This document shows positions 12,067 through 23,735 of a stretch of 64,000 nt of DNA, in pieces. The DNA is from Cristatella mucedo. Its lineage: Eukaryota > Bryozoa > Phylactolaemata > Cristatellidae. Numbering within the stretch: position 1 is the first letter of the stretch; every line of letters begins with the position of its first letter. The position numbers were made by a program, and so were the translations under genes. The DNA lies in the NCBI GenBank assembly GCA_009760855.2, contig WPIO01000044.1, forward strand, positions 1,993,393-2,057,392, in the 5' to 3' direction. The notes beneath the pieces are model-generated. The model ran no database searches and was not told where the DNA came from. It saw only the letters and a program-made list of their open reading frames with translations.

Positions 12067-12306
12067 GTCAAGACTCTCAGACAGGAAAGCTTTCCTGTCA
12101 TATAGCCCCTGTACAGTGTTCTTTCCTAAGCATAAATGTTGTGCAAGTTCCTGTGCGTTTGAGTGCTGTTCTGTTTGCGATTTAGGTGTGCTAAAATATC
12201 TCTTCGAGCAGTCGGTAGCAGTTGTCTGCAGGGAAAGTTATGCAAATCTCGTAGAGGAAGCAGCAGCTACTGCAGCAATGCTCAGCATAAAGCTGGCAGC
12301 CCTCAC

Positions 12307-12376
12307 CAGCACTCTTCTGCTTTTCCACAAGCAGCAGCTGCTCTACCCGCTCGTAGTTCTTGAGGGCGTCCTGCAG
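12307..12376 (-). CDS. Coiled-coil gene, exon 8
   Basis: Minus-strand acceptor TTCTGTCTGCAG and donor GCTG|GTGAGG bound 70 bases encoding LQDALKNYERVEQLLLVEKQ and three more codons, ending in phase 1. The sequence is heptad-like. A second AG six bases downstream (GCAGCTGCAG) is an alternative acceptor, as in tandem NAGNNN sites. The longer minus ORF (12191-12409) runs into introns. Confidence 0.7.
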
Positions 12377-12787
12377 CTGCAGACAGAACGTGCTTTCGCG
12401 ATGCGCCATTGCATACTAATTTGCAGCAAGCCAGCAAGGGTAATCAGCTCGACAAATGCATCGCTAAGAGGGCAGCCTTAATCCGCTAGGGCACGCCCCT
12501 CTTGGGCATGTCGATGTTAGGCTTGCCAATCGTGGTCAAGGCTCGGCTGGTGGGCTGCCTCATAAAGCCGCAAAAGAAGACCATTGGGATTTTTACCGGC
12601 TACACCCACAGCCCGGGCGACCAGGCATACGCAGAAGCATAGGCAGAAGCGATGGGCGGTTCACTACCACATCTTGGCCTCACCAAGCACACCAACCCAC
12701 TGAATTGGTCAGCCCGAGCAAGCTCTTGCAACTCTCGAGTGACCCCTGTCGGCACTACAGTAGACCCTGCGTCTGGCCGATTCATAC
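12377..12787. other. Intron sequence, moderately GC-rich
   Basis: Intron between exons 7 and 8. Small frames on both strands have no recognised features. Confidence 0.3.
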
Positions 12788-12958
12788 CTTGATGGCCAGC
12801 TTCTTGTTATCTGCCTCCAGCTGCTCCGCAACACGTTCGAGCATGGTTATGCGGCCTCCTTCGCTCTCCATTTGAGCTACTCCATGAAGCTGATCATGAG
12901 CAAAGTCACCCTGCTGCTTTGCACATCCGTGCCCAACGCATGCTGCAACTTCTGATGT
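12788..12958 (-). CDS. Coiled-coil gene, exon 7
   Basis: Donor AAG|GTATGA at 12787. The sure part encodes GDFAHDQLHGVAQMESEGGR followed by ITMLERVAEQLEADNKKLAIK, a clear leucine/charge heptad run. The 5' border is ambiguous: acceptor CGCTGCAG at 12959 gives 57 codons, while an AG 48 bases further in gives 41. The first 16 residues of the longer version (rich in Cys/Gly/Ala) are not coiled-coil-like, so the shorter form is plausible. Both keep phase 0. Confidence 0.6.
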
Positions 12959-13639
12959 CTGCAGCGTTTACAAGTGAGCGGATGGGCATGCAGCAGGCTT
13001 AACCGCAGGGCACCACCGAGTGGCAAAGCACTTACAGAAGCTTATTGCTTCGCTTCTGCAGCTCTGTGTCAATGTAGCACAGGCAGGCAATTCATTAACA
13101 GACAGCCAATGCAGACACAGGATCACAATGACTGCAATTGTGCCTCCAAGGCCGAGTCATTGTCATGTGCACAGTGCAGGCAATTATGCTGCTGCCTGTG
13201 AATCCAAGAACAATCAATATTGCATATGCTAGATTAACTTCCAAGAGCCGATGAACCGGCTATCAAAGGCTATTAGCCTTCTTAAAATCTGCTCCCTGCT
13301 TTTTAAGCCATAAGCAGCAAAAACACCGGCAAGCAGCTTTTAATACAAACCAGGATACAGAAGAAAAGACCGTTGCTTGAAAAGAGCATTGTCATCAATA
13401 CATCGACTGTGCTGTTGGAAAATCATTTCCAAATTCAATATTTACAGTTGATGATATAATTATTGAAAAAGTTTACCCTAAGCGAAAACTCATCCGGCCA
13501 GAGATCAGGAATCGACTGCAGCATCGCTCGATTACCGGTTGAGCGACTAAACCTCTCATCCACCGACTAACAGTTGTTAATGTCTCTCATAGGCCTCTAT
13601 ATCAGAGATAGGAAATAGTTACCTCTTTGTTGCACGGGA
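12959..13639. other. Intron sequence, no recognised feature
   Basis: Nothing recognised apart from short plus-strand frames at 12974-13232. Confidence 0.3.
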
Positions 13640-13870
13640 AAGGTTTCAATATGGTCAGTGATAACATGCACGGCATCAGCACCCATAAGCACACAAAAAC
13701 AATTCACAAGGACATAGCAACTGCTGCGAGAAACAGGTGCATTTTAACTTCTGTTTAAATGTGGTCACGTTGGGAATATCTTGCCAATATAGTCTGGTTG
13801 CTAAAAAGACCTTGAGATGCTGAGAAGCGAGGCACGTTTCTTCAGATCCGACATGCAGCCCACGTGCTGC
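13640..13870 (-). mobile_element. LINE-A 3' fragment, diverged
   Basis: On the minus strand the CATGC-rich LINE-A 3' region is recognisable (GTGCTTATGGGTGCTGATGCC, TTTAAACAGAAGTT), together with a C-terminal ORF remnant. The terminal stem-loop tail is lost. Confidence 0.5.
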
Positions 13871-15642
13871 AAACGTCACTGAGTGCAGTCATTTTGCCTC
13901 AGCCGTGCAAGGCCTTGCAGTGATTTCACTCTCAATCAGTGCTGCGCTTAACCGTCCACAGCAAATGGCCGTGACCATCCAATTTTGCAGAGCTTACTTA
14001 GGAAGCATCCGATCGTAGGCTACTTACAGAGTGACAGCAGACATTGAATATGACAAAGCAGCAAGTGATGAAGAGCATTTGCGCTTGGAAAACATGTTAT
14101 GCTAATCACGAACATGCAGGAGCTCCTAGACAGCCCCCTGACGTGCCCGCTCTGCATAACAGCCAATCCAGTAGTATAAAGGCCGTCCTATGCACCGAGC
14201 CAATGCTTGCTAGTGTAACAAGCTTCTACATGCAGAATCAACTTCTTTGATAGATCGGCAAAAAGGCTGCTTTCTTGTGAAAGCATGGCAACTAGGTTGG
14301 ACTGCCTGGAGACTTGCCCTACCCTTGGTAATCGACCGACATGGGGTAGGTAGGAGCCATTTACCAATCTTCGGTCAGATTGAGCTTTGCCTGGCTCGAG
14401 GCAGTCACAACAAACATAGAGCCTGCTCTGGAAGATGCCGCTCGCTTCTTCCTTCAGCTGTCATCGAGTATTTTAGCATTGTGTACCAGTGATTGAAAGA
14501 AGGGCACCAAAAAGATTATCTCAGCTTATATGCTGTGCTACTTAATTCGTGGTGCCCGACTTGGCGAGCATCCATTGAGGAAGTGCTTCACTGCTTCCCC
14601 GAGAGTGGCAGGCGCAATCGGTGATTATTTAGGCAGCGCCCAGTCCGAGCTGCCCTGGCTAACAATTCTCGAAAGTAGCAAAGATGGTGGCTTAGCTACG
14701 GTCGATGCCGTCGAATTTTGCCGTGAGGGTCTCAGAGACTCGTAGTCCGTGATCGGGCCAGCTGAGTAGGGGAAGAAAAGGATATCAGGCTAAAAGCATA
14801 CAGAATGTGCTATTGAGTAATGCTGGGCATGCTGCTGTGGCATGAAGCCACAACTATGACTGCACTTCATTGTAGCAGGATAGTGCTTGCTCTTGAGATG
14901 TCCTCCCAAGTGCTTTTTATCTATCCTTCTACCTAGCTTTTGCCTAAGCACCACTTGAATCAACTCCACCAGAGTAGTAGGCCCGTGGCATGGGCACTGA
15001 ATTTTCAGTTTGTCTTTCTGCTATCGACTAACATTGGCAAGAACCCTTGGCCTTATAAAAGGCTTTATTCACTGTGGCTGTATGGTCATGGTGACTGCAG
15101 AGCCTCAGCGATAGCACCTAACGTTCGGCAAAACTCGGAGCCGCAGCGAAGCCATGCTCCAGCGCATGCCCGCAGACAGCTTCAGCTGCCACACAATGTG
15201 CCTTTAGCTCAAACTCGGTGGCATCCGGGCTTCGGCGACCGGCAGAAAGAACAGGGATACTGTGACCAGAGGAGTGGTGCATGCGCACTCGCGAGCAGCA
15301 CGGCAAATTCGAGCAAGCACAGTTAGGGGCGCGACAGAGGGCTGCATTGCTACCGCCACCTGACTAGGGCCGTTCGAACTTTAGGACAACCATTGTGGGT
15401 ACGAACCCTCTGCACTTTCCTCATTTACTGCCGTCGTAGGTGTACAGCTGCCATGGCATCTGACATTGCATCTATTCTCCCTACCCCGCCATGGTTACTC
15501 CTATGAACAGATTGATGGCTGGAGGCAACTCTATAAACTTGCCAAGCACCCTCGTGTCTCAGATGGCAGGCAACATGGCACAGGGAAAAACATTGTGCAC
15601 CGTTCTCTACGTAGATGTTTAAACCAATTGCTGGGTCCTCAC
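13871..15642. other. Intron sequence, no confident feature
   Basis: Long unassigned stretch between exons 6 and 7. A GC-rich minus frame at 15118-15306 (62 aa) and a plus frame at 14940-15326 (128 aa) are open, but neither has acceptable splice borders in phase with the gene. Confidence 0.35.
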
Positions 15643-15753
15643 CTGTATAGTAAACGTGCTAGTGGCACGAGTCTGTTGCATATTTCGCTCTAAGCTCTTA
15701 CCGAGCTTGGTAGTGACAAGACTTAGGCCGTCTTGAGAATCCTGCAATCTCTT
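15643..15753 (-). CDS. Coiled-coil gene, exon 6
   Basis: A very good minus-strand acceptor (GCTGCATTTCCTTGCAG) precedes 15753 and donor CAG|GTGAGG follows 15643. The 37 codons start KRLQDSQDGLSLVTTKLGKS and end TFTIQ. Phase 0 at both ends fits exons 5 and 7. The frame is too short for a simple ORF scan, so this exon rests on its splice sites and coil-like composition. Confidence 0.65.
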
Positions 15754-16444
15754 CTGCAAGGAAATGCAGCAGTTCAACACGGGTGTACAGCTAGCTTGTC
15801 GGGAAGTGACAATTCACTCAACGATGGCATGCTTAACACTATATAGCCTGCAAATACCTCGCAGATGAGCTGGTTTTTGCACCTTTTTAATGCAACAGTC
15901 CAGAACTTCTTAAGCACATCTGAAGCTGGCAGACCGGTCGAAATCTCGGCACAGCCTGCACGGCAAATCCCGATGTCGAAGCCATTATTGCTGACTGATA
16001 TAATTAACTCTCTAATGCTCCAGCCCAATGGTACACCTAAGTAGCTAATCGGCAAGTGACTGTTTGAGAGTGAATTGGGCCGGTCAAGTTGACATTATTT
16101 TTAGATGCTTGTATGATGCACCAGTGGCTAGCCGATGGCCCATTGCACTGTCTTGCCTATGGAACATCAGGTAGTCCAGCATGTCTTCCTAATGGTATGA
16201 GTGGGTGCTCTGTGCTCATTTTGAGACTGCACCAGCTCCAACAGATGCTAGGCCCACTGTGTGAGCCTTCAGGCCTCTTTGGACTGCCTCATGCTAATTG
16301 GCTCCTTCTACATGTAGGATAGCTCCTCTAAAGGTGCACACCAACATCTAGATCCGGACAATTACTGGCATTCAACAGTCTTATAATGATCACATTCAGC
16401 TAACTAGCATCACTAATATTACGGCCTTCATAGATAAAAGTACG
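15754..16444. other. Intron sequence with an open minus frame
   Basis: A 93-aa minus frame (15774-16055) includes FWTVALKRCKNQLICE before a GTATTT. It could hold a further phase-0 exon, but no acceptor in the right phase is convincing. Nothing else recognised. Confidence 0.3.
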
Positions 16445-16501
16445 ACATCCAAACTAGATTTAAAGTGCGTAGAAAGAGATTGAGTTCTCTGAGGGCACTC
16501 T

Positions 16502-16580
<79 letters not shown>
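16445..16580 (+). repeat. LINE-A tail leading into (CT)n microsatellite
   Basis: AAAGTGCGTAGAAAGAGATTGAGTTCTCTGAGGGCACTC at 16450-16490 is the LINE-A terminal stem-loop, immediately followed by about 80 bases of CT. Confidence 0.8.
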
Positions 16581-16582
<2 letters not shown>

Positions 16583-16829
16583 GCATACTCTATGTGTCCC
16601 TAACCGTTGGGCATTGATTCTCTTGCAGCAAGTTAAGTCCTTATATAGAGAGAGTCAACTCTCACATGGCAAGATACAAACGACCTATCATTATTCGTAT
16701 GAAATCGCATGTGTAGCTCACACAAGTCTTAACTTCGGCAACTCCAGTCCACTGTATGCAGTTTTGTACCACCAGTACAAGACATGATCTGGCCAATAAA
16801 GAACATCATAAGATAATGGAAACGCCAAG

Positions 16830-17070
16830 CCGTCCTGTCCCTACTGGTGGTGATCAAGAAAGTTGACAGAAGAGACCAGAAGAGCTGTAGCAAGTTCCTC
16901 CCAGTCTCCCTACTGTTGTTCTCTCAAAGACTGGAACGAGTAGTGATGATTCTGCTTCTGCAGTATCTGAGGCTATTCGTGGCTTCCGAGATATCCAAAG
17001 AATTTTGTATAGCACTGTGTGAGCACCACGAAGTAAGATTTACTGGATGCACCAAGTATTCTACTCTTTA
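16830..17070 (+). pseudogene. LINE RT fragment
   Basis: A 74-aa plus frame contains KFLPVSLLLFSQRLERVV, which matches the NYRPVS..SKxLERVV start of LINE-A reverse transcriptase (compare minus 34200-34300). No other RT motif follows; this is a short remnant. Confidence 0.5.
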
Positions 17071-18049
17071 AAAATGTATCTCAATAACCATTTTCTCTAA
17101 GATCATCAAGGGCTTAAATCATGCTATTTTGGGTATGCACAACCATAGAATCTGACAGTTTAAATCTGTGCAAGAAATCATTGATGTGGTAGCAATAAAA
17201 AGAAAACACCGACAGCACTTTCTGATAAAAAGGAATCAGAGAAACTTTTTAAATCATTCCTAGATCCTAACTTTCTCAGTTTGCAAAATGCATGCATCAA
17301 ATTGAATTACCTTTTTATAATCTCAATGGGAACATAATTAACGAATGCAGATCACCGTAGTTTTAGCATCTCAGATTTTGCCAAGGCTTCTAAAGTAGTT
17401 ATATGGTGCTCTACATATCAATGTTTCACCGGGAAACTAAGTTGAATGGTTTCTTGCTTTAACTGAACTATCGATCTCTTACCTAGTTTCAAAACAGATC
17501 GGACCGATTTCTACATATGCGCCAAATTTGAGGCCTCGAAAATTGACTATTTATGGAGTAGTGTCCAACACAGTCATTGAGATGCATCTTTTTGAGAGTA
17601 CAATATTCTAAGAACCAAAAATACTTACTTTGCCATTTTCTGTATATTGCTACCACAGACTATCCTTCGAAAACCGAAACTGTTTCTGAGCCCACTAGAT
17701 ATCGTCAAGCAAGTCCATTTTTCAATTTTTCCTGGCTAGTAGGTTACTCAATATGGCAATACGGTCAATTTGCAAAATGTATTGCTTCCTCATAAAATAT
17801 TAGCTTTTGGTAGTATTTTGCCTTGATTTTGCGAAACGGTGCAATTTTTTAGATGTGTGTCGATTTGAATGTGTGCATGTACAAACTTTTTGTGTCAGCA
17901 CTTTAGCTTAAAAGTATATCAAACCAATACATAATGTCTTACTTTTGTCAAGTTAGAATTCCAGAGGGACAAAGGGCACAAATGAAGTGCTAACAAAAAT
18001 TAAATAATAACCCCTCAAAATATAAGCTACAGTAAATAATAATAATAGC
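17071..18049. other. AT-rich intron sequence, no recognised feature
   Basis: Nothing assigned. The stretch around 17480-17530 (GGACCGATTTCTACATATG) resembles an old dispersed repeat but I cannot name it. Confidence 0.3.
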
Positions 18050-18188
18050 AACACACCTGATAAAGCTCCCTCAGAGAACTCAATCTCTTTCTAGGTGCTT
18101 TACATTTGCAGCAAAGAAAAACGCGATCGAATGGTTAGTTGTAGCAAGCTCAATAAACAACAAGAATAACATGGTTAGAGGTGAAGGA
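18050..18188 (-). mobile_element. LINE-A 3' terminal fragment, inverted
   Basis: Minus orientation: tail CTAGAAAGAGATTGAGTTCTCTGAGGGAGC and about 90 bases of 3' region. It lies head-on to the plus-strand LINE-A that starts at 18189. Confidence 0.75.
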
Positions 18189-19790
18189 TGTACAACGACC
18201 TACTTAGGAATGAATGCAGACATGGGTAGAGTATCACTGCTTGTTTTGCTCGATCTTTCGGCAGCTTTTGATACTATCGATCATTAAGTCCTAATTGAGT
18301 GCCTCTCATCTCTCCTGGGCATCATTGGCACTGTTTCTGCAATGGTTCATGTAATATCTCAGTGGGAGACTCCAGGATATTGGCGTGAACAGGCAAAGAT
18401 CATCCGAGATACCTCTGAAATATGGGATACCTCAAGGGTCTGTTATTGGTCCGGTTCTTTTCACGGTTTATACTCTCCCTCTTGCCGATGTGATTGCCAA
18501 GCACAATCTAGGCTTTCACTTCTCAGCAGATGACACTCAGTTGTACCTTTTCTTTAATCCCTCCCAGCCCTTGAGCACCTCGAATTCTCTCAACTCCCTT
18601 GCTGCGTGTATTGATGACATCCGCACATCGATGGCAGCAAATTTTCTTAAATTGAATGCTGAGAAAACGAACTCACTAGTTATGAGCAAACCAAGTGTGA
18701 TTTAAAAATTGGAAAGGCTAACGCTCAAAATCGGCTTTACCAGCATATCTCCTGTTGAATCCGCACGAAATCTATGTGTGATGTTCCAAAGTGACCTTTC
18801 TTTAGACGACCACATCAGCTCCACAATCAAGTCTGCCTACTTTCAGATTCACAACATTGCTAAAATTTGGGTTTTTTAGCAAAGAATATCACATCTAAGT
18901 TGGTCCATGCATTTATGACATCCCGTCTTGACTTCTGTAACTCACTGCTTGCCGGCCTACCGGAATGCGCAATCAGGCGCTCAAAGCCAGTGCAAAACTC
19001 TGCAGCTAGGCTTGTCTGTCGTGAGCGTCGCAGTTACCACATCACACCCCTTCTCGCCGACCTGCACTGGCTACCAGTAAAGCAACGGATCGACTTCAAG
19101 GTTTTGTCGCTCACTCTTAGGTCCCTTCATTCTTTGGCTCCAGCCTATCTCTCAGATATACTCCCCCACCAGGCCAAAAAAAATCCTAGCTGATTAAACA
19201 GCCTCTTTTTGTATAGCGACAGAAGAGCCTTTGCGGCTATCACCACCGCTTGCAGTGGCGATAAAGAATTGCCTACCGCAGGAATCGAACCCATGACCTC
19301 GGGACCGAGGTCGTGAAAGCAACCACGTTACCTAGTGTGCCATCACGGCTCAAGCGTCGTACCACCCGCTTTTCGGAATCTAAATGCTTACTTCTACCTC
19401 TTACATACCTCAAATCCTTTGGAGACCGTGCATTTAGTTCGTATGCTCCCAAAGCCTGGAACTCGCTCCCGACTTGCGTCAAGACATCCCCTGACTTGAC
19501 CATATTTAAAAAGAAATTAAAAACGCACCTATTTATGATAGCATTTGGTGGGTCCCTGTGATTCTTTCTTTATGTGGTTATGCGTGCTGACACTGTTTCA
19601 CGCTGCCACTAACCAAACTTGCATGCTGACCCTGTGCATGTCACCCCTTACTATGTTATTCATGCTGTTTATCAAACATGATATCACTCACCCCTCAATC
19701 ATGTTTCCTTTGCAGCAGATGTAAAGTGCCTAGAAAGAGATTGAGTTCTCTGAAGGCACTTTATCAAGTGTATTATTTTAGGAACCTAAA
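18189..19790 (+). mobile_element. LINE-A copy, 5'-truncated, RT domain recognisable
   Basis: Plus strand. Translated pieces follow reverse-transcriptase order: DLSAAFDTIDH near 18258, GIPQGSVIGPVLFTVYT and FSADDTQLYLFF at 18430-18560 (the A/YxDD catalytic region), DIRTSMAANFLKLN, then HAFMTSRLDFCNSLLAGLP at 18900-18970, WLPVKQRIDFKVLSLTLRSL and the C-terminal APKAWNSLP at 19440-19480. A stop (ATCATTAAG) and frameshifts inactivate it. Architecture and tail fit L2/CR1-clade LINEs (inference). A SINE-B (19187-19352) is inserted in the ORF. The 3' end is the consensus tail at 19722-19788. Confidence 0.8.
19187..19352 (-). mobile_element. SINE-B nested in LINE-A
   Basis: Minus orientation, near consensus: head GAGCCGTGATGGCACACTAGG, an 11-bp inverted repeat (ACGACCTCGG/CCGAGGTCGT), B box GGTTCGATTCC, and the GTCGCTATACAAAAAGAGGCTG end. 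It splits the LINE ORF between the CACCAGGCCA and AGCGTCGTACC segments, which are adjacent in other copies, so it is younger than that LINE. Confidence 0.85.
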
Positions 19791-19984
19791 AACACACCTA
19801 TTTAGGACAGCATTTAGCGGGTCCCTGTGATTCGTCCTTGATGTGCTTATGCGTGCTGACACCATGCATGCTGCCACTAACCACATTTGCATGCTGACCC
19901 TGTGCATGTCACCCCTAACCATACTATTCATTTTGTTTGTTTTTAAGCATGATTTTACTTACCATTCAATTGCATATATTCATA
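19791..19984 (+). mobile_element. Second LINE-A 3' region
   Basis: This repeats the same 3' region as 19510-19700 (ACCTATTTAGGA, GCATGCTGCCACTAACCAC, CATGTCACCCCTAACCAT), up to CCATTCAATTGC. Its tail resumes at 20404 after an inserted LINE-B. Confidence 0.75.
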
Positions 19985-20403
19985 CCTAGCTGAACTGCTG
20001 AATCAGTTTCAGCCTGTTCGCACCCTCAGGTCCTGTGTGGACAATAAATTAGCTGTCCCATTCCTCCGCTTAAAGACAGTTGGCGACAGAAGCTTTAGCT
20101 CTGCAGGTCCTAGACTGTGGAACTCGCTTCCACTATTCTTACGCAACGACATCTACTCTCCAACTGCCGACTATGGCACATCTTTTTCAGCGGTTCTGAA
20201 CTGCTACTTCTATGCTACTCACTACCTCAACTGCTCTCCTAACTCTGCTATGCTTCCCACTTTCTCTTTGTTGCGTGAGACGAAGTCTGTTGGCTACTGA
20301 ATGCGTACCGAAAGCCGCTTAGGCTGTGAGTGCGCTATACAAAACTCTCCTGCGTAACACCCACATGGTCTTTATGACTTTGTGGAGTTACTGACGGAGA
20401 TAC
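19985..20403 (+). mobile_element. LINE-B 3' fragment nested in LINE-A
   Basis: The plus frame encodes the C terminus of a second LINE family (NKLAVPFLRLKTVGDRSFSS, GPRLWNSLP), ending at a stop near 20298. Its 3' untranslated part follows (GTGCGCTATACAAAACTCTCC). It interrupts the LINE-A 3' end, which continues at 20404. Confidence 0.75.
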
Positions 20404-20524
20404 ATTACATTTCACTTTGCAGCAAATGTAAAGTGCCTAGAGAGAGATTAAGTTCTCTGAGGGCGCTTTATCAAGTGAATTATTATTATTATTATTATTA
20501 TTATTACTACTACTACTACTATGC
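20404..20524 (+). repeat. LINE-A tail and (ATT)n/(ACT)n microsatellite
   Basis: TAAAGTGCCTAGAGAGAGATTAAG..GAGGGCGCTTTATCAAGTG at 20425-20478, then ATT repeats changing to ACT repeats to 20522. Confidence 0.85.
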
Positions 20525-21176
20525 ACAAGGTCAGCATGCAAGTATATCTGTGGCAACATGCTTCAGTAAATGAGTTCTAATAAAACATCAAGCAATCTGG
20601 TTGAAAAAGAATTTTTGTAGCAGAAAGTAAGAAAAATAAGTGTGTTGTCCCAATCATTCTGCAAACTCAAAATTCTATAAAATAATTCAAGACATTCCAA
20701 ACATGGTTGCCAATGCTGGAGATTCTACCATGCCAGTCGTATAGCTAAACTGAAGGGCATGTGTAGGAAAAGATCACAGAATGTCCCGTGCAATTCTGAC
20801 CCGATTATGACGAAAATCAAATCTCGATGCACAAAAATCTCACACCAACTCCCCACCCAACCGGGAAGGTATGTACGAATATTTATTAGTGGCTACTTAG
20901 CACCAAAAGCTGGCAGGCTAAGCTATAGTTATCTTGATCGCCCTTATATGACAATAAGCAAAGGAAATAACATATATTCCCGTAAGTGAATAGTATGCCC
21001 GAATCCACGAAAATAAGAGCTGTTGAAATGCAAACTGTTCAATCATCCTCGTGTGCTGCAGCAAAATGAAGAAAAGCTTCATTTAAAAACGACCTTTCCC
21101 GACACTGACTTCTGCCTGGAAGCAATCACATTTCTCTAATCAACAGGTTAGTAAAGTAGCATAATTAGAATAATAC
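20525..21176. other. Intron sequence, no recognised feature
   Basis: Between exons 5 and 6. The plus frame at 20759-20989 has no recognised features. Confidence 0.3.
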
Positions 21177-21308
21177 CCGAATATGGGCTGCCTCTTCCTT
21201 TGCAGCTGCAAGGTCGGACTCAAGCTTGCTACATGTGGAAACCATCTTGTCGTGGGCAGCATCGGCTTTCTTGTTGGCGTTGTCCCGATCTAAAGTCAGC
21301 TTATTTAT
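21177..21308 (-). CDS. Coiled-coil gene, exon 5
   Basis: Minus-strand acceptor TTTGTTTAG at 21309 and donor CGG|GTATTA at 21176 frame 44 codons (INKLTLDRDNANKKADAAHD then ..CSKLESDLAAAKEEAAHIR). Strong heptad pattern. Phase 0 at both ends. The plus ORF here is a shadow. Confidence 0.75.
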
Positions 21309-23317
21309 CTAAACAAATGAAAATAATACATGTTTTCAAATTACTAACCCGAGTTCAAAATATAAGCATCTTGCACAAAATAACTTAGTAAGACGTTGTG
21401 CCACACGGTTCAAAAAACAAAGACCTAAAATAGGTTCGATGAATACTGACCAGTTAATACTGATCTTTTTTTACATTTTGTCTTAATGCAAATACATGGG
21501 ACAAGTTTGCTTCACAGCAAAACACTGAAGATTCGATTTCACTGCTCCTTGCGGTTCCGGCCGTTAGCTTCTGTCCATGTGTATACGTTAGCGGTCACAC
21601 GATGGCAAACGAAAATTTCACACAATGTTATACGTTTAGGATGTCAGCTGACGAGATTTAGCTAGTATGATGACATTCACTGGAACAACCATAGCGCAAT
21701 CTACACCAAAAAGTGAGAATTAGTATTATGACAGAATCTATTCGACCTAAGTGGTGGGAGACAAAACTGGAGGAGTGAGAATTGTATTTAGATTTGTAGA
21801 GTCGAGCTGGGAAGTGGCCGAGTAACCAGAAATTCCTTCAGCACTCAACAAAAAACTGACATTACTAGACCCTATAACTCGATAATTCAAGATTTTTATT
21901 CTTGGACCTTGAGAATCTTTGCTGCTGCATTCTTGCATATTGCTATCACTAATCAATTGATATTATTCCTTTGCAGCCTGTGCAAAGTGCCAAAAAAGAG
22001 ATTTTTATCATGTTGCGATACAGGTTCATCATTATTATTATTATTATTATTATTCAGCCAGTTGATTGGCATCAAATGTCCAGCTTAGTACTATGATACA
22101 AAGGCGCCACTGCTAGTACTAGTTATAGCACTACCCTAGGCGATCATCTTTTTACATGCAGCTGCTGCTCTAGCTTTGTGCTGAGACATTATTTGAATTA
22201 GTTAGCTACAATCTCCTAGATTCTCATGTCTAGCTAATTCTCATGTCTAGCCCGTATAAACTTAATTAGCATAACTATGTATTAACAGTTAAGACTCAAC
22301 CTACAGCAATAGAAAGTTGAATTTGTTTATTTCCAATTGCAAGTTGATCAAAGTGGTGGAAAGTTTGTAGGGCTTAGCAACTAGAAAATTATTTCATGCA
22401 CTACCACAGCCACAGGTCCTGTTGTGTAGTTCAGATTGTTGAATCCGTGTTGGTTACATTGGTAATTTTGACAATAATACACCAGAAACACCAAATGCCG
22501 TCTTCTGCAAAACGGCCAGCACAATATCTTGCGAAAATACTCAATCAGAATGATCCTAGGGCCTCTGGCTTGCTTCCTCGAAGCTCTGCATTGAATATTG
22601 AAGCTATCCAAACTTCTTCTTCCTGCTTGCCTGCTAAATAGGGCTAAAAGCCTAGACTTTAGATTACCACCATGTATGTGCCCAAGTAACACCTTAATGT
22701 ACTACCTATATGAAAGTGTACTTCTCAATTGCAATTGTGTACCGAGATGTGTCCATTATGTCTGCCTGTGGCAACCGTAGACCTTATTTACTGGTGGGTA
22801 GACATTCAGGCATATGGGGATAACTCCACGCACTTGTCATTCACGGCAGCATTTGCTCGGCATGCCGAATGAATGAACACGTGTGTGACCTTCATTTCAG
22901 TTGCAACACTGAAGCAGCCTTCTGAAAATAAAGAAAATACCAAAACTATCTGCTGTACGATTGAGAGCACATAGATGGGCCTCTAGACGGCAGCTGATGA
23001 CCCACCTTTCGGGGGTTCGAGTTCACCTCTCAGCAGTACTACTTGAATATTACCCCAGTTCATGATGGATGTACTGCTCGGACCAAAGTCTTACGTATAC
23101 GACCATTATTCGACCGAGCATGTTATTCAAAGAACGAATTGCGAAGGTGTTCTGTCTTACGAACGTGGTTTTCTCTTTACATGCAGTTTCTATAAAGGCA
23201 CTTTAAGCAAACTGTATTGCTGTTAATACATTATTCAATTCTCACTGCACAAAGTACAGACATTGTGCATCATTATTTCACTCTGCTGCAAAATAATTGA
23301 CACCACTGCATTACCTT
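21309..23317. other. Intron sequence; one tail-like fragment
   Basis: Nothing coding recognised. At 21975-22055 a degenerate LINE-A-like tail (CAAAGTGCCAAAAAAGAGATTT) is followed by (ATT)n. Confidence 0.35.
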
Positions 23318-23458
23318 CCTATTTTTTATGGTATATATGCCAATGAATTCCTTAAAATGTTTGTCGTTAGGACAGACCACTGCTGCTTGCCGGAGGTTCA
23401 CTTGGCACCCCAAGCAGACAAGATGCCCAGCCAAGGGTATTTTACAGTTTGAGTAAGT
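23318..23458 (-). CDS. Candidate exon with half a RING-like zinc motif
   Basis: A minus-strand open frame reads ..SNCKIPLAGHLVCLGCQ.. and then AAVVCPND, i.e. C-x6-H-x2-C-x2-C-x10-C, reminiscent of the second half of a RING finger (CGHxxCxxC...CPxD). It ends at a good donor, AAG|GTAATG, in phase 0. A weak acceptor (TTTTGAAG) would also give phase 0, so it could sit between exons 4 and 5 or belong to another gene. The first Cys pair of a RING is not visible. A chance frame remains possible. Confidence 0.25.
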
Positions 23459-23570
23459 AACTATATTATGGAGCTTCAAAATAATCACTTCAGCCAGTAA
23501 TGGAGAATAAAAACGTTTTTTTGAAAATACTGAGGCTTAAGGTCGCACAGAATATGTAAAAGTAGAGGAT

Positions 23571-23735
23571 GGCTGATTTAACAGCCTCATTTATGTAGCA
23601 GGTAGAAAAGCCATAGTGGCTATCACTACTGCTCGCAATAGGCAATAACTAATAACTAAGGAATCCCTTTAGCAGGACTCAAACCCACGACCTTGATCGT
23701 GAAGTGCTAACACCTTGCCTCTGGGCTAAGATCCG
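23571..23735 (-). mobile_element. SINE-B copy, heavily diverged
   Basis: Recognisable by the AGGCTGTTAAATCAGC end, CTTTTCTACCTGCTACATAA and a GGTTTGAGTCC B box; the head is degraded. Confidence 0.6.

Noticed and set aside
15118-15306. GC-rich 62-aa minus frame near exon 6
   Set aside because: Ends in a stop before any in-phase donor and has no acceptor; not coil-like. Open probably by composition.
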